This document shows positions 18,076-26,259 of a stretch of 64,000 bases of DNA, one piece after another. A program made the position numbers and the translations under genes. The notes below the pieces were generated by a model. The model saw only the letters and a list, made by a program, of their open reading frames with translations. It did no database searches and was not told where the DNA came from. The DNA is from Planctomycetota bacterium (GTDB lineage: Bacteria; Planctomycetota; UBA1135; GCA-002686595): contig JADJQU010000003.1 of NCBI GenBank assembly GCA_016712565.1, positions 310,001 through 374,000 of the forward strand. The letters run 5' to 3'. Numbering within the stretch: the stretch's first letter is position 1; the number at the start of each line of letters is the position of its first letter.

Positions 18076-19302
18076 TTGGCCCAACAACTCAAACCGAGGA
18101 CCCAGCGCAAGGTCGGCCTTTGGCTGATCGGCGGCCGCGGTTCGGTCTCCACCTGCGTCGTCTACGGTCTGGCCGGCCTGCGCGCGGGCTGGCTGGAACC
18201 CACGGGCCTGGCGACGACCCAAGGTCCCCTGGCCGGGCTGGACCTCGTGGGCTTCGACGAGATCGTCCCGGCCGGCCACGACGTGTGCCGCAGGGGCATG
18301 ACCGAATCGGCGGGCGAGCTGGTGCAATCGAACATCCTGCCCCAGGACCTGGTGACCCTCGCGGCACCGGAGGCCGCGGCCTACGAGGCCCGACTTCGCC
18401 CGGGGATCCTCGACGACGCCGACGTGGGCTTCGCCGACCTCGATCCGGAAAGCGCGCGCCTCGGCGGGCTCTCGCCGCGCGAGAAGATCGCCCGCATCTC
18501 CGCCGACTTCGCCGATTTCGCGCGCTCGGAGAAGCTCGAGCGCCTGATCGTGGTGCACCTCGCCAGCACCGAGGCCTTCCGGCCGCCCCAGGATTCCTGG
18601 CGCAAGCTCGCGGCCTTCGAAAGCGCCCTGGATCAGGGCATTTCCCCGCCGGCCTCGTGCCTGTACGCCTACGCCGCCCTCAGCGCCGGCCATCCCTACG
18701 TCAACTTCACGCCCAGCCCGGGCTCGTCGATCCCCGCCCTGCGTGAACTGGCGCGGGCCCGCCGCGTGCCCCACTGCGGCAGCGACGGCAAGACCGGCGA
18801 GACGCTGCTCAAGACCGTGCTGGCCCCCATGTTCGTGGCCCGGGCCCTCAGGGTGCGCGCCTGGCAGGGCTACAACATGCTGGGGAACCGCGACGGGGAA
18901 GTGCTCGCCGACCCGATGCACAAGGAAGCGAAGCTGCGCAACAAGAACGACGCGCTGCGCTCGATCCTGGGCGACGAGTCGGCGCACACCCACGTGGGCA
19001 TCGACTACGTGCCGTCCCTCGACGACTGGAAGACGGCCTTCGACCTGATCCACTTCGAGGGCTTCCTCAAGACGCGCATGACCCTCTCGTTCACCTGGAC
19101 GGGGTCCGACTCGGCCCTGGCCTCGCCCCTGGTGATCGACCTGGCGCGGCTCGCCGACTTCGCCGCGCGCGCGGGCGAGGGCGGGGAGATGCTCCACACG
19201 GCGAGCTTCTTCAAGTCGCCCATCGGCGGCGGCACCCACGATTTCCACGCGCAGTTCGCCCGGCTGATGGAGTACGCCGCGAGCCACGCGAAGCGCCCAT
19301 GA
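18076..19302 (+). CDS. ino1: myo-Inositol-1-phosphate synthase (inositol-3-phosphate synthase)
   Basis: A 408-residue NAD-dependent enzyme that converts glucose 6-phosphate to 1L-myo-inositol 1-phosphate, the first step of inositol synthesis. The NAD-binding turn near the start reads LIGGRGSVSTCVV. The conserved core includes NFTPSPGSSIPAL, HCGSDGKTGETLLKT, WQGYNMLGNRDGEVL and KLRNKNDAL, with the catalytic lysines expected in these strings. I chose the TTG at 18076 because the family homology begins a few residues later and the sequence before it lies inside the previous gene. The stop overlaps the next ATG by 4 nt. The product could feed phosphatidylinositol or inositol solutes. Confidence 0.93.
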   Translation: MAQQLKPRTQRKVGLWLIGGRGSVSTCVVYGLAGLRAGWLEPTGLATTQGPLAGLDLVGFDEIVPAGHDVCRRGMTESAGELVQSNILPQDLVTLAAPEAAAYEARLRPGILDDADVGFADLDPESARLGGLSPREKIARISADFADFARSEKLERLIVVHLASTEAFRPPQDSWRKLAAFESALDQGISPPASCLYAYAALSAGHPYVNFTPSPGSSIPALRELARARRVPHCGSDGKTGETLLKTVLAPMFVARALRVRAWQGYNMLGNRDGEVLADPMHKEAKLRNKNDALRSILGDESAHTHVGIDYVPSLDDWKTAFDLIHFEGFLKTRMTLSFTWTGSDSALASPLVIDLARLADFAARAGEGGEMLHTASFFKSPIGGGTHDFHAQFARLMEYAASHAKRP

Positions 19303-21213
19303 ACCCGGCGCAGCTCCTGGAGGACGGCCGCGCCTGCGTGGCCGCGGCCCGCGCGCGCCGGGCGTCCTTCGTGGCCCTGGACGAGCAGGCGCCCGCGGAG
19401 GTCGTGGCCGCGAGCTTCGACCGCATTCGCGCGCCCCTGGACGAGCGCCGCGGTTGGGCCGGGCTCATGGCCCAGGTGCATCCCGACCTCGGCGTGCGCG
19501 CCGGCGCCCTGGAACTGGAGCAGGAAATCGCCTCCTTCGAGACCGCCCTGGGCCTGGACCGCGGCGTGTACGAGCGCCTGTCGCGTGTGAACTGCGCAGA
19601 GCTCGCGGGCGAGGAGCGGCGCGTGGTGGAGCACGGCCTGCGGGATTTCCGCCGCAGCGGCGTGGACCAGGACGAGTCGACGCGCGCGCGCATCCAAGCG
19701 CTCTCCGAGGAACTGGTCAAGGTCGGCCAGGCCTTCGACCTGGCCATCGTGGGCGACGTGCGCCGCGTGACGTTCCCCGAGGGCGCGCGCGCCCTGGAGG
19801 GGCTGCCCGAGGACTGGATCCAGGCCCATCCCCCGGCCGCCGACGGCTCGGTGACGGTCAGCACCGATCCGCCGGACTTCGTGCCGTTCTTGTGCTACGC
19901 CAAGGACGCAGGGGCCCGGCGCGCGCTCTATCTGGAATACGCCAACCGCGGCCACCCGGCCAACCTGGCGAACCTGTCGCGGCTCCTGGAGCTTCGGCAC
20001 GAACTCGCCCGGTTGCTGGGCCATGCCTGCTTCGCCGACTACGTGGTGGGCGACAAGATGGTCAAGACCGTTGAGGCAGTGCGGGACTTCGTGCTGCGCA
20101 TCGGCCGTGAGGCGTGACCGGCCCTGGAGCGCGAACTGGAACTGCTCTTGGAGCACAAGCGCCGAGAGCAGCCTGGAGCGGACCGCGTGCACGACTGGGA
20201 GCGCGCCTACTGGATCGAGCGGGTCAAGGCCGAGCGCCTGGCCTTCGATTCGCAATCCGTCCGTCCCTACTTCGCCTACGCCAACGTGGCGCGCGGCGTG
20301 CTGGAGATCAGCGCCGAGCTCTACGGCGTGAGCTTCGTGCGCAACGACGCCGAGCCCCGCTGGCACCCCGCGGTGGAGTGCTACGACGTCTTCGACTCGG
20401 ACGGCAGCCGCTGCGCGCGCTTCTGGCTCGACATGCATCCACGGCCCGACAAGTACAAGCACGCGGCGCTGTTCCCGCTGCGCTCGGGACTGGCGTCGGA
20501 GGTGCTGCCCGAGGCCTGCCTGGTGTGCAACTTCAGCGCGCCCAAGGCCGCCGATCCCGCGCTGATGCAGCACCGCGAAGTGACCACTTTCTTCCACGAG
20601 TTCGGCCACCTGCTGCACCACCTGTTCGCCGGACGCCAGCGCTACTCTCGCCTTCGCGGGCATCGCCACCGAGTGGGACTTCGTCGAGGTGCCGAGCCAG
20701 CTCTACGAGGAATGGGCCTGGGATCCGTCCGTGCTGGCGCGTTTCGCGCGCCACCACGAAAGCGGAGCGCCGCTGCCCGCGGAGCTGGCGCAGAAGCTGC
20801 GGGCGGTGGAGGAATTCGGCAAGGGCATCCAGGTGGCCCAGCAGATGTTCTACGCCCGGCTCGCGCTGGCCTACCACGAGGTGGACCCGCGCGGCCTGGA
20901 CACCACCGTGCGCCTGGTGGAGCTCAAGCGCGAGATGCTGCCCTTCCCCTACGAGGCGGGCACGCACTTCCAGTGCTCCTTCGGGCACTTGCACGGGTAT
21001 TCGGCGACCTACTACACGTACATGTGGTCGTTGGTGATCGCCAAGGACCTCCACGCGCGCTTCGCCTCCGAGCCCATGAACCGCGCGCTGGCGCGCGAGT
21101 ACCGCGAGAAGGTGCTCGCCCCCGGCGGTTCCAAGGACGCCGACCAGTTGATCGCCGACTTCCTGGGCCGGCCCTATTCCATCGACGCCTGGCGGAACTG
21201 GCTCAGCGCCTGA
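19299..21213 (+). pseudogene. M3-family oligoendopeptidase (thimet-oligopeptidase type), broken by a stop and a frameshift
   Basis: A zinc metallopeptidase that cleaves short peptides in the cytoplasm. The HEFGH zinc site (TTFFHEFGHLLHHLF) and the substrate-binding GIATEWDFVEVPSQLYEEWA block are both present. The open frame from ATG 19299 meets an in-frame TGA at 20115-20117 (IGREA-stop-PALERELELLLEHKRRE). It resumes in the same frame, then shifts at 20650-20653, where ctctcgccttcgc has one C too many to read RYSRFAGIATEW. Removing one C and reading the TGA as a sense codon gives 637 residues, a plausible family length. The gene is either a true pseudogene or carries two sequence errors. Confidence 0.88.
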
Positions 21214-21236
21214 GGGGCCGGAGCGGGAGCGGCCCC
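21214..21236. terminator. Possible hairpin between convergent genes
   Basis: Seven base pairs (GGGGCCG / CGGCCCC) around a 9-nt loop directly follow the M3 peptidase stop and precede the end of the minus-strand propeller gene. No T-run is present. Confidence 0.35.
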
Positions 21237-21273
21237 GTGCGCGGGGCGCCGGCCAGCCCTGCGGAGGTTTGGG

Positions 21274-23067
21274 TCAGACGCCGACCGTGAACTGGAGCGC
21301 GTCGGAGAGCGTGGTGTTGTTCGGCGCCTGGAATCCCGGGTCGCGGCCCCACCATTGCGCCTCGACCATCGTGCCCGGCTCGCCGAGGCTGGGATCGGGC
21401 GTGCCGCCAAGGAGGCCGCGGGCAAAGGCGTTGAAGTCCACCGTGAACACCCCGCTGCAGTCGTTTCCGGCGGAACTGCCGCCGGATCCCACGCCGGGCA
21501 CGCGCCGGATGGGCGGGGACAGGCACAGGAAGCCGCCCTGGAACGGTCCGGCCGACCCTCCGGTGAGGCTGTAGAGCAACATGCCGACCTTCTGGTTCCG
21601 CACCGAAGTCGCGCGGACGGCGAAGCCCGCCGGCGCGCCGGCGCTGGCGGCGCCCGCCGCGCCGATGCTCGGCGTGCAACCCAGCGCATTGACCTTGGCC
21701 GTGCAGTAGATGGACACCGTGCTCGGGGCGCGGTCGCGCAGGAAGACGTCGCTGTGTTGGTTCGTGTCCCCCGGGACGAGGTTGGAGGCAAAGCTCCCGA
21801 ACAGCACGAAACGAGCGTCGGCGGAGACGGCGGGCAGGGAACTGGAACCATCGGCCTCCACCCCCAGGGAATCCACGCTGACGCGCTCCGTGATTCCGCC
21901 CGCGAGTCCCCGCAGGAAGGTGTCCGCGACCCCGTTGCCGTCGCCGGGCACGAGGTTCGCGGCCTCGCTGTAGAAGGCCACCCAGCGTCCGTCCTCGGAA
22001 ACGGCGGGCTTGAAGCTCGGGAGGAGACCCTCGGCGCCGGCGGAATTGACGCTGGCCCGCAGCGTCGTTGCCGCGGCCCGGTCGCGCACGAACACGTCGG
22101 AAACGCCGTTGCCGTCGGCGGGCACCAGGTTCGAGGCCGTGCTCTCCCAGGCGACCACCTGCCCGTCGCCGGAGATCGAGGCCGTGTTGCCCTGGCCGTT
22201 GCTCTCGGCTCCCAGGGGACCCAGGCTGACACGTTCCACAAGGCCGGTGGAGATCTCCACCACGAACACGTCGGCCAGGCCGTTCGTGTCGCCGAGCACC
22301 AGGTTGGAGGCCTGGCTGTGGAACGCTACCCAGCGCCCATCGGCGGAAAGGACAGGCCGCGCCGACGGCCCGTTGGACGGACCTCCCTGGGTCGCGCTGA
22401 CCAGCCGGGTCGTGGCGCTCGCCCGGTCGCGGACGAACACGTCGGTCGCCTGATTCTGGTCGCCCGCCACGAGGTTCGACGCGGAGCCGAAGTAGGTCAC
22501 CCAGCGGCCGTCGGCCGAGATCGAGGGCCAAGAGCAGGCGCCGTTGCCCTGGACGCCGCTGGAATCGACGCTGACCCGCTCGGTCTGACCCGTGAGTCGA
22601 TCGTGGACGAACACGTCCTCGCAGAGGTTGGTGTCCCCCGGGACGAGGTTGTCCGCCGCGCTCTGGAACGCGACCCAACGCCCTGGAGAGGAGATCGAGG
22701 GGAAGAAGCTCAGGGCATTGGCTTGGTTGCCGGTGGAATCGACGCTGATGCGCTCGACGCGGCCTGAAATCCGCTCGCGAACGAAGATGTCGCCCACGCC
22801 GTTGGTGTCACCGGGCACCAGGTTGTCCGCGTCGCCGCAGAAAGCCGCGCAGAGGCCGTCCGAGGACAGCGCCACCCGTGTGTGCGCAAAGGCGTTGCCC
22901 TGGCCCCCCGCGGAGTCGACGCTCTGGCGCGTCGTCAGCGCCGTCTGGGGCGGGACCAGGCCGGAGGGGCCGTCAGCAGGCAAAGGCACAGAAAGGACAG
23001 GGGTGTCGCATGGGGACCGCCAATCCACCCTGGCGCGTCCAGCCCACTGTAAGCCGGTGCGACCCAT
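21274..23067 (-). CDS. Secreted seven-blade TolB-like propeller protein with planctomycete C-terminal module
   Basis: Up to 597 residues. Seven repeats of about 55-60 residues carry the pattern SNLVPGDTNGVSDVFVRDR ... ISADGRWVAF, as in PD40/TolB beta-propellers. The D.N...D triads could bind calcium. Residues 454-597 repeat the 144-residue C-terminal domain of the beta-helix protein at 12268-14283 (YCTAKVNALGCTPSI to the end). The N-terminus is doubtful: the long frame has no signal peptide, whereas a neighbouring frame at about 22970-23013 encodes LSFLCLCLLTAPPAWS after an ATG. One or two small indels may separate the true signal peptide from the body. Probably exported. No enzyme motif is seen. 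Confidence 0.82.
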   Translation of the reverse strand: MGRTGLQWAGRARVDWRSPCDTPVLSVPLPADGPSGLVPPQTALTTRQSVDSAGGQGNAFAHTRVALSSDGLCAAFCGDADNLVPGDTNGVGDIFVRERISGRVERISVDSTGNQANALSFFPSISSPGRWVAFQSAADNLVPGDTNLCEDVFVHDRLTGQTERVSVDSSGVQGNGACSWPSISADGRWVTYFGSASNLVAGDQNQATDVFVRDRASATTRLVSATQGGPSNGPSARPVLSADGRWVAFHSQASNLVLGDTNGLADVFVVEISTGLVERVSLGPLGAESNGQGNTASISGDGQVVAWESTASNLVPADGNGVSDVFVRDRAAATTLRASVNSAGAEGLLPSFKPAVSEDGRWVAFYSEAANLVPGDGNGVADTFLRGLAGGITERVSVDSLGVEADGSSSLPAVSADARFVLFGSFASNLVPGDTNQHSDVFLRDRAPSTVSIYCTAKVNALGCTPSIGAAGAASAGAPAGFAVRATSVRNQKVGMLLYSLTGGSAGPFQGGFLCLSPPIRRVPGVGSGGSSAGNDCSGVFTVDFNAFARGLLGGTPDPSLGEPGTMVEAQWWGRDPGFQAPNNTTLSDALQFTVGV

Positions 23068-23495
23068 CGGGGGGGCCCGGGCGGGCGCCGCGCCGGGGGA
23101 GTGGTCGTAGCCGGCGCTGGCCAGAATTCCGGGGCGGCGCCGGGTTCGCGGGCGGGGGCAGGCAAGTTGCCGGGAGGCTGCGCGGAGCTTGCGCGGGAGC
23201 GACCCTGGGGCCGTCCGAGCCGCAAAGGGTCGTCGCGGGCCCAGTGGCCGTTGCGCCCGCGGACCCAGCGGTGATCATAAATAGCTATCAGCAATGAAAT
23301 TACGTCCATTCACCGTGCCCGGATGTTGCCGGCGGGGCGGCGGCGGGGGGTGACCGGGGCGCTGTGCCGGACGGGGCAAAAGCCCGGATTTCTTTGGGAA
23401 TTCCGCGACGGACGCCCCCTCGGCCGCGTATCCCGCGGAATCTTCGGTGCTAAGGATCGTCAGAGATCCTCGGATCCCGCTCGGAGCCATTTCCC
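23068..23495. other. Intergenic region with an AT-rich island
   Basis: This 428-bp gap lies upstream of both the propeller gene (minus) and the small exported protein (plus). Most of it is about 75% GC, but 23271-23302 (tgatcataaatagctatcag and onward) is AT-rich and stands out. It is the best place for a promoter for either gene, although no clean -35/-10 pair at normal spacing is visible. The left part may contain the true start of the propeller gene. Confidence 0.4.
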
Positions 23496-23825
23496 ATGTC
23501 GCTCAAAGCCCTCGCAGCTGTCGTTCTCACGGTGATTGCGGCCGTCTGGTTCTTCACCGATTCCTTCCTGTCGGCGGATCGCAGCTTGCACGCAGGTGTT
23601 CGCCCGGACGCGAGCAAGTGTTGCAGCACCGGATTGGACGGGACGGGCAATTGCTGCGCGGAGGGCTCCGGTGTGGCTGAACTCCTTCCGGCGGGTGCTG
23701 CCTGCGAGTTCACGGCCTCGCGCCCCAATCGCTCGACTCTGGCCAGTCGCCGGCGCGAGATCATGAACCGCGGGCTGGGAGTGGCCTCCCAGGTGGAAAT
23801 CGAGGCCCAGCCTCGGGATTCCTGA
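23496..23825 (+). CDS. Small cysteine-containing exported or membrane protein
   Basis: 109 residues. An N-terminal hydrophobic helix (ALAAVVLTVIAAVWFF) is followed by a segment with paired cysteines (KCCSTGLDGTGNCC) and a basic tail. There is no family I recognise. The support is a well-formed signal segment and position after a promoter-like gap. There is no clear ribosome-binding site, so it may be a chance frame. Confidence 0.45.
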   Translation: MSLKALAAVVLTVIAAVWFFTDSFLSADRSLHAGVRPDASKCCSTGLDGTGNCCAEGSGVAELLPAGAACEFTASRPNRSTLASRRREIMNRGLGVASQVEIEAQPRDS

Positions 23826-23914
23826 TTCACGGCCCTGGACGTCGATTCGCCCGGGCAGGCCCGGCGCCCGACTCCACGACGAACTCCCGGGCGTCCGGCC
23901 GGCCAGCGCCCGAA

Positions 23915-23968
23915 TCAATCGGGTCAATCGGGCCAATCGGGCCAATCGGGTCAATCGGGTCAATCGGG
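23915..23968. repeat. 9-bp tandem repeat, six units
   Basis: Six direct copies of tcaatcggg or ccaatcggg (order t,t,c,c,t,t) run head to tail. The last copy supplies the stop codon (TGA on the minus strand, 23960-23962) of the alpha/beta hydrolase gene, so the repeat lies at its 3' end. Confidence 0.85.
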
Positions 23969-24670
23969 CCATTGGCGTTCGACCCAGGCCTCGATTCGCG
24001 CGGCCAGGTCCTCGGCCATGGATTCCGCCGTGGGTTTCTTCAGGTCCCCAGCGCGTTTCGGGCAGTTGAAATCATGGTCCGCCCCCTCGATCACCTCGAG
24101 TTCGGCCTGTCCCCCGTAGGTTTCCAGGGCCCGGCGCAGGCGCGGGAGGTCGCACAGGGCGTCGCGGGTGCCCGACAGGAACAGGGCCGGTTGCACCAGG
24201 GCGCGGAAGTGCTCCGCGCGCAGGACCTCCGGCTTCCCGGCGGGCGAAAGCGGGTAGCCCACCAACACCAGCCCCGCCGCCGCCGCTCCTCGGGCCGCGA
24301 TGTGACTGGCGATGCGGCCGCCCATGGACTTGCCCGCCAGGATCGCCCGCCTGCCTGGGCAGAGTTCCGAGAGCAGGGCGAGGGCCTGCTCGTGGGCCTC
24401 CTCAAGCACCGCCGTGCGATCGGGGGGTCGGCGCCTGCCCTCCCGGTGCATGCGCGTCATGTAGGGGTAGTGGAAGGACAGCACGTCGAAGCGTCGCGCG
24501 GACAAGCAGCGCTCCAGGGCCGCCAGCAGCGGCAACTCGTGGCCCGCCCCCGCGCCGTGGGCCAGGAGCACCGGATGCTCCCGCGGCGCCGGGGCCGGGC
24601 GCCAGCGGCCGTCGCAGGCGGGCCCGCCCGGGGCCTGGAACTCCAGGGAAAAGCCCTCGGGCCGGTTCAC
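23960..24670 (-). CDS. Alpha/beta hydrolase of the KANL3/Tex30 type
   Basis: A 236-residue cytoplasmic protein. HPVLLAHGAGAGHELPLL is the oxyanion-hole strand, GKSMGGRIASH carries the nucleophile Ser (about residue 115), SGTRDALCD supplies the Asp, and EGADHDFNCPKR the His. All three catalytic residues are in the usual order. Substrate is unknown; the family is mostly uncharacterised in bacteria. It stands back to back with the methylase gene (gap 41 bp). Its 3' end merges into the 9-bp repeat. Confidence 0.82.
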   Translation of the reverse strand: MNRPEGFSLEFQAPGGPACDGRWRPAPAPREHPVLLAHGAGAGHELPLLAALERCLSARRFDVLSFHYPYMTRMHREGRRRPPDRTAVLEEAHEQALALLSELCPGRRAILAGKSMGGRIASHIAARGAAAAGLVLVGYPLSPAGKPEVLRAEHFRALVQPALFLSGTRDALCDLPRLRRALETYGGQAELEVIEGADHDFNCPKRAGDLKKPTAESMAEDLAARIEAWVERQWPD

Positions 24671-24711
24671 GGCATTGTCCCCCGCGCGGGCAAAGCACTA
24701 CAACACGGGGC

Positions 24712-25407
24712 GTGAACCTGCCTCCGCTGCGCCTGCAGACCACCACGCTGTGGTACTACCCCTCCCAGCAGATTCCCGGCGAGCGCAAGGGCGACCCGCG
24801 GTTCGAGGGGGCCACGCCGGCCTACGTGATCTGGAACCTGCTGGAGCGCTACACGCGTCCCGAGGATCTGGTGGTCGATCCCTTCGCGGGCGGCGGCACG
24901 ACCCTGGACGTGGCGCGCGAGATGGGCCGCCGCGCCCTGGGCTACGACGTCCATCCCACGCGCGAGGACATCTTCAACGCCGACGCGCGGCGCCTGCCCC
25001 TGGAGGACGGCAAGGTGGACTTCGTGTTCATGGATCCGCCGTACTCGACGCACCTGGAGTACGGGGACGATCCGCGGGACATCGGCAAGCTCGATGCCCA
25101 GGCCGGGGAGGAATACCTGGCGGCCATGGAGCAGGTGTTCGCCGAGGCCTGGCGCGTGCTGCGGGAGCGGCGCTTCCTCGCCGTCTACGTTTCCGACAGC
25201 TTCAAGAAGGGCAGGCCCTTCGCGGCCCTGGGCGCCGAATTCTACGGCCTCCTCAAGCCGCGCTTTCGGCCCGTGGACCACGTGGCCGTGGTGCGCGGCA
25301 ACCGCACGCTGGAGAAGCCCAACTACCACCGGGCGGCGGTGGAGGGGAACTACTTCCTGCGCGGCTTCAACCACCTGCTGATCTTCAAGAAGCAGACGGC
25401 GGATTGA
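24712..25407 (+). CDS. DNA N4-cytosine or N6-adenine methyltransferase, solitary
   Basis: A 231-residue SAM-dependent enzyme with a GTG start. The SAM-binding motif I reads VVDPFAGGGTTLDVA (about 57-72), and the catalytic motif IV DPPYSTHLEY lies at about 110. Motif I comes before motif IV, and there is no separate target-recognition domain. No restriction endonuclease gene is adjacent, so it is probably an orphan methylase or an RNA methylase of the same fold. Its 3' end overlaps the pgl gene tail to tail by 23 bp. Confidence 0.82.
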   Translation: MNLPPLRLQTTTLWYYPSQQIPGERKGDPRFEGATPAYVIWNLLERYTRPEDLVVDPFAGGGTTLDVAREMGRRALGYDVHPTREDIFNADARRLPLEDGKVDFVFMDPPYSTHLEYGDDPRDIGKLDAQAGEEYLAAMEQVFAEAWRVLRERRFLAVYVSDSFKKGRPFAALGAEFYGLLKPRFRPVDHVAVVRGNRTLEKPNYHRAAVEGNYFLRGFNHLLIFKKQTAD

Positions 25408-26134
25408 GTTCGGAGAGGTGCTGGCGCGCCGCCGCGGCGTCCAGGATCCACGAGCAGCGCTCGCGGGCCCGCACGAGTCCCGCCGGGTGGTTCCCGCGGC
25501 CCGCCAGCACGTCAGCCACCAGGGGGGACTTGGCGGCCCCGCTGACTTGGAAGAGCACCTCGCTTGCGGCCGCGAAGGCGGCGAAGGTCAGCGTCAGCCG
25601 GCGCTCCACGGGACTCGTGGCCGGCGCCCGGGCCGCCACCACCCAGCGCGCCGGAGGCAGCGCCCCGATGCGTCCGGGAAACAGGGAGGCCGTGTGGCCG
25701 TCCTCGCCCAGGCCCAGGAGCACCAGGTCGAGGCCCTCGGGCGCGTGGGTGCGGAGCTCGCGCTCGTAGTCCCGCGCGGCGGTGTCGTCGTCCAGGTCCA
25801 CGGGCATGGGGTGCAGGCGATCCGCGGGCAGGTCGAGCTTGCCGAGCCAGGCCAGCCGGGCGGCTCCCCAATTGGAGCGGGGGTCGTCGTAGGGGACCAG
25901 GCGCTCGTCGCCCATGAAGAAGTGCACGCGGCTCCAGTCCAGGGAGCGCGAGTGGCTGCGGGCCAGCTCCGCGTAGGCGAGCAGCGGCGTGGATCCGCCG
26001 GTCAGGGCGACTCGGAAGGAGCCCCGCGCGTCGATGGCGCGGCGAGCGGCGGCCACGAGATGCTGCGCGGCCGCTCGCGCCGCCGCCGGCCCGTCGGCGG
26101 CAACCTGGACCTCGGGGCGGAATGCGTGCGTCAT
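25385..26134 (-). CDS. pgl: 6-Phosphogluconolactonase
   Basis: A 249-residue cytoplasmic enzyme of the oxidative pentose-phosphate pathway that hydrolyses 6-phosphogluconolactone. Family signatures are VALTGGSTPLLAYAEL, VHFFMGDERLVPYDDPRSNW and LDLVLLGLGEDGHTASLFPG. I chose ATG 26134 (MTHAFRPEV) because homology begins just after it and the upstream extension is Arg-rich and non-homologous. No glucose-6-phosphate dehydrogenase gene is beside it. Confidence 0.92.
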   Translation of the reverse strand: MTHAFRPEVQVAADGPAAARAAAQHLVAAARRAIDARGSFRVALTGGSTPLLAYAELARSHSRSLDWSRVHFFMGDERLVPYDDPRSNWGAARLAWLGKLDLPADRLHPMPVDLDDDTAARDYERELRTHAPEGLDLVLLGLGEDGHTASLFPGRIGALPPARWVVAARAPATSPVERRLTLTFAAFAAASEVLFQVSGAAKSPLVADVLAGRGNHPAGLVRARERCSWILDAAAARQHLSELNPPSAS

Positions 26135-26259
26135 CGTGGCGGTGGGGTGCGTGGACTCGAGCGCGCCGTGCGACCTCGCGCGGCGGGGACACAGTTTGAG
26201 TCGCGACAGCCTCCGCCACAATCGTCGACCGCCGCCGGCCCGTGCTAGGTTGTGCTCCC

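Noticed and set aside
20115..20117. Selenocysteine insertion at the TGA in the M3 peptidase
   Set aside because: There is no Sec-containing relative that I know, the site is not catalytic, and a second independent frame break follows 530 nt later.
23320..23495. Possible riboswitch before the small exported protein (ggcaaaagcccgg)
   Set aside because: The short stem does not match the conserved core of c-di-GMP, cobalamin or other riboswitches I know.
24712..25407. A restriction-modification system
   Set aside because: Only a methylase is present. The neighbours are a hydrolase and 6-phosphogluconolactonase, not an endonuclease.
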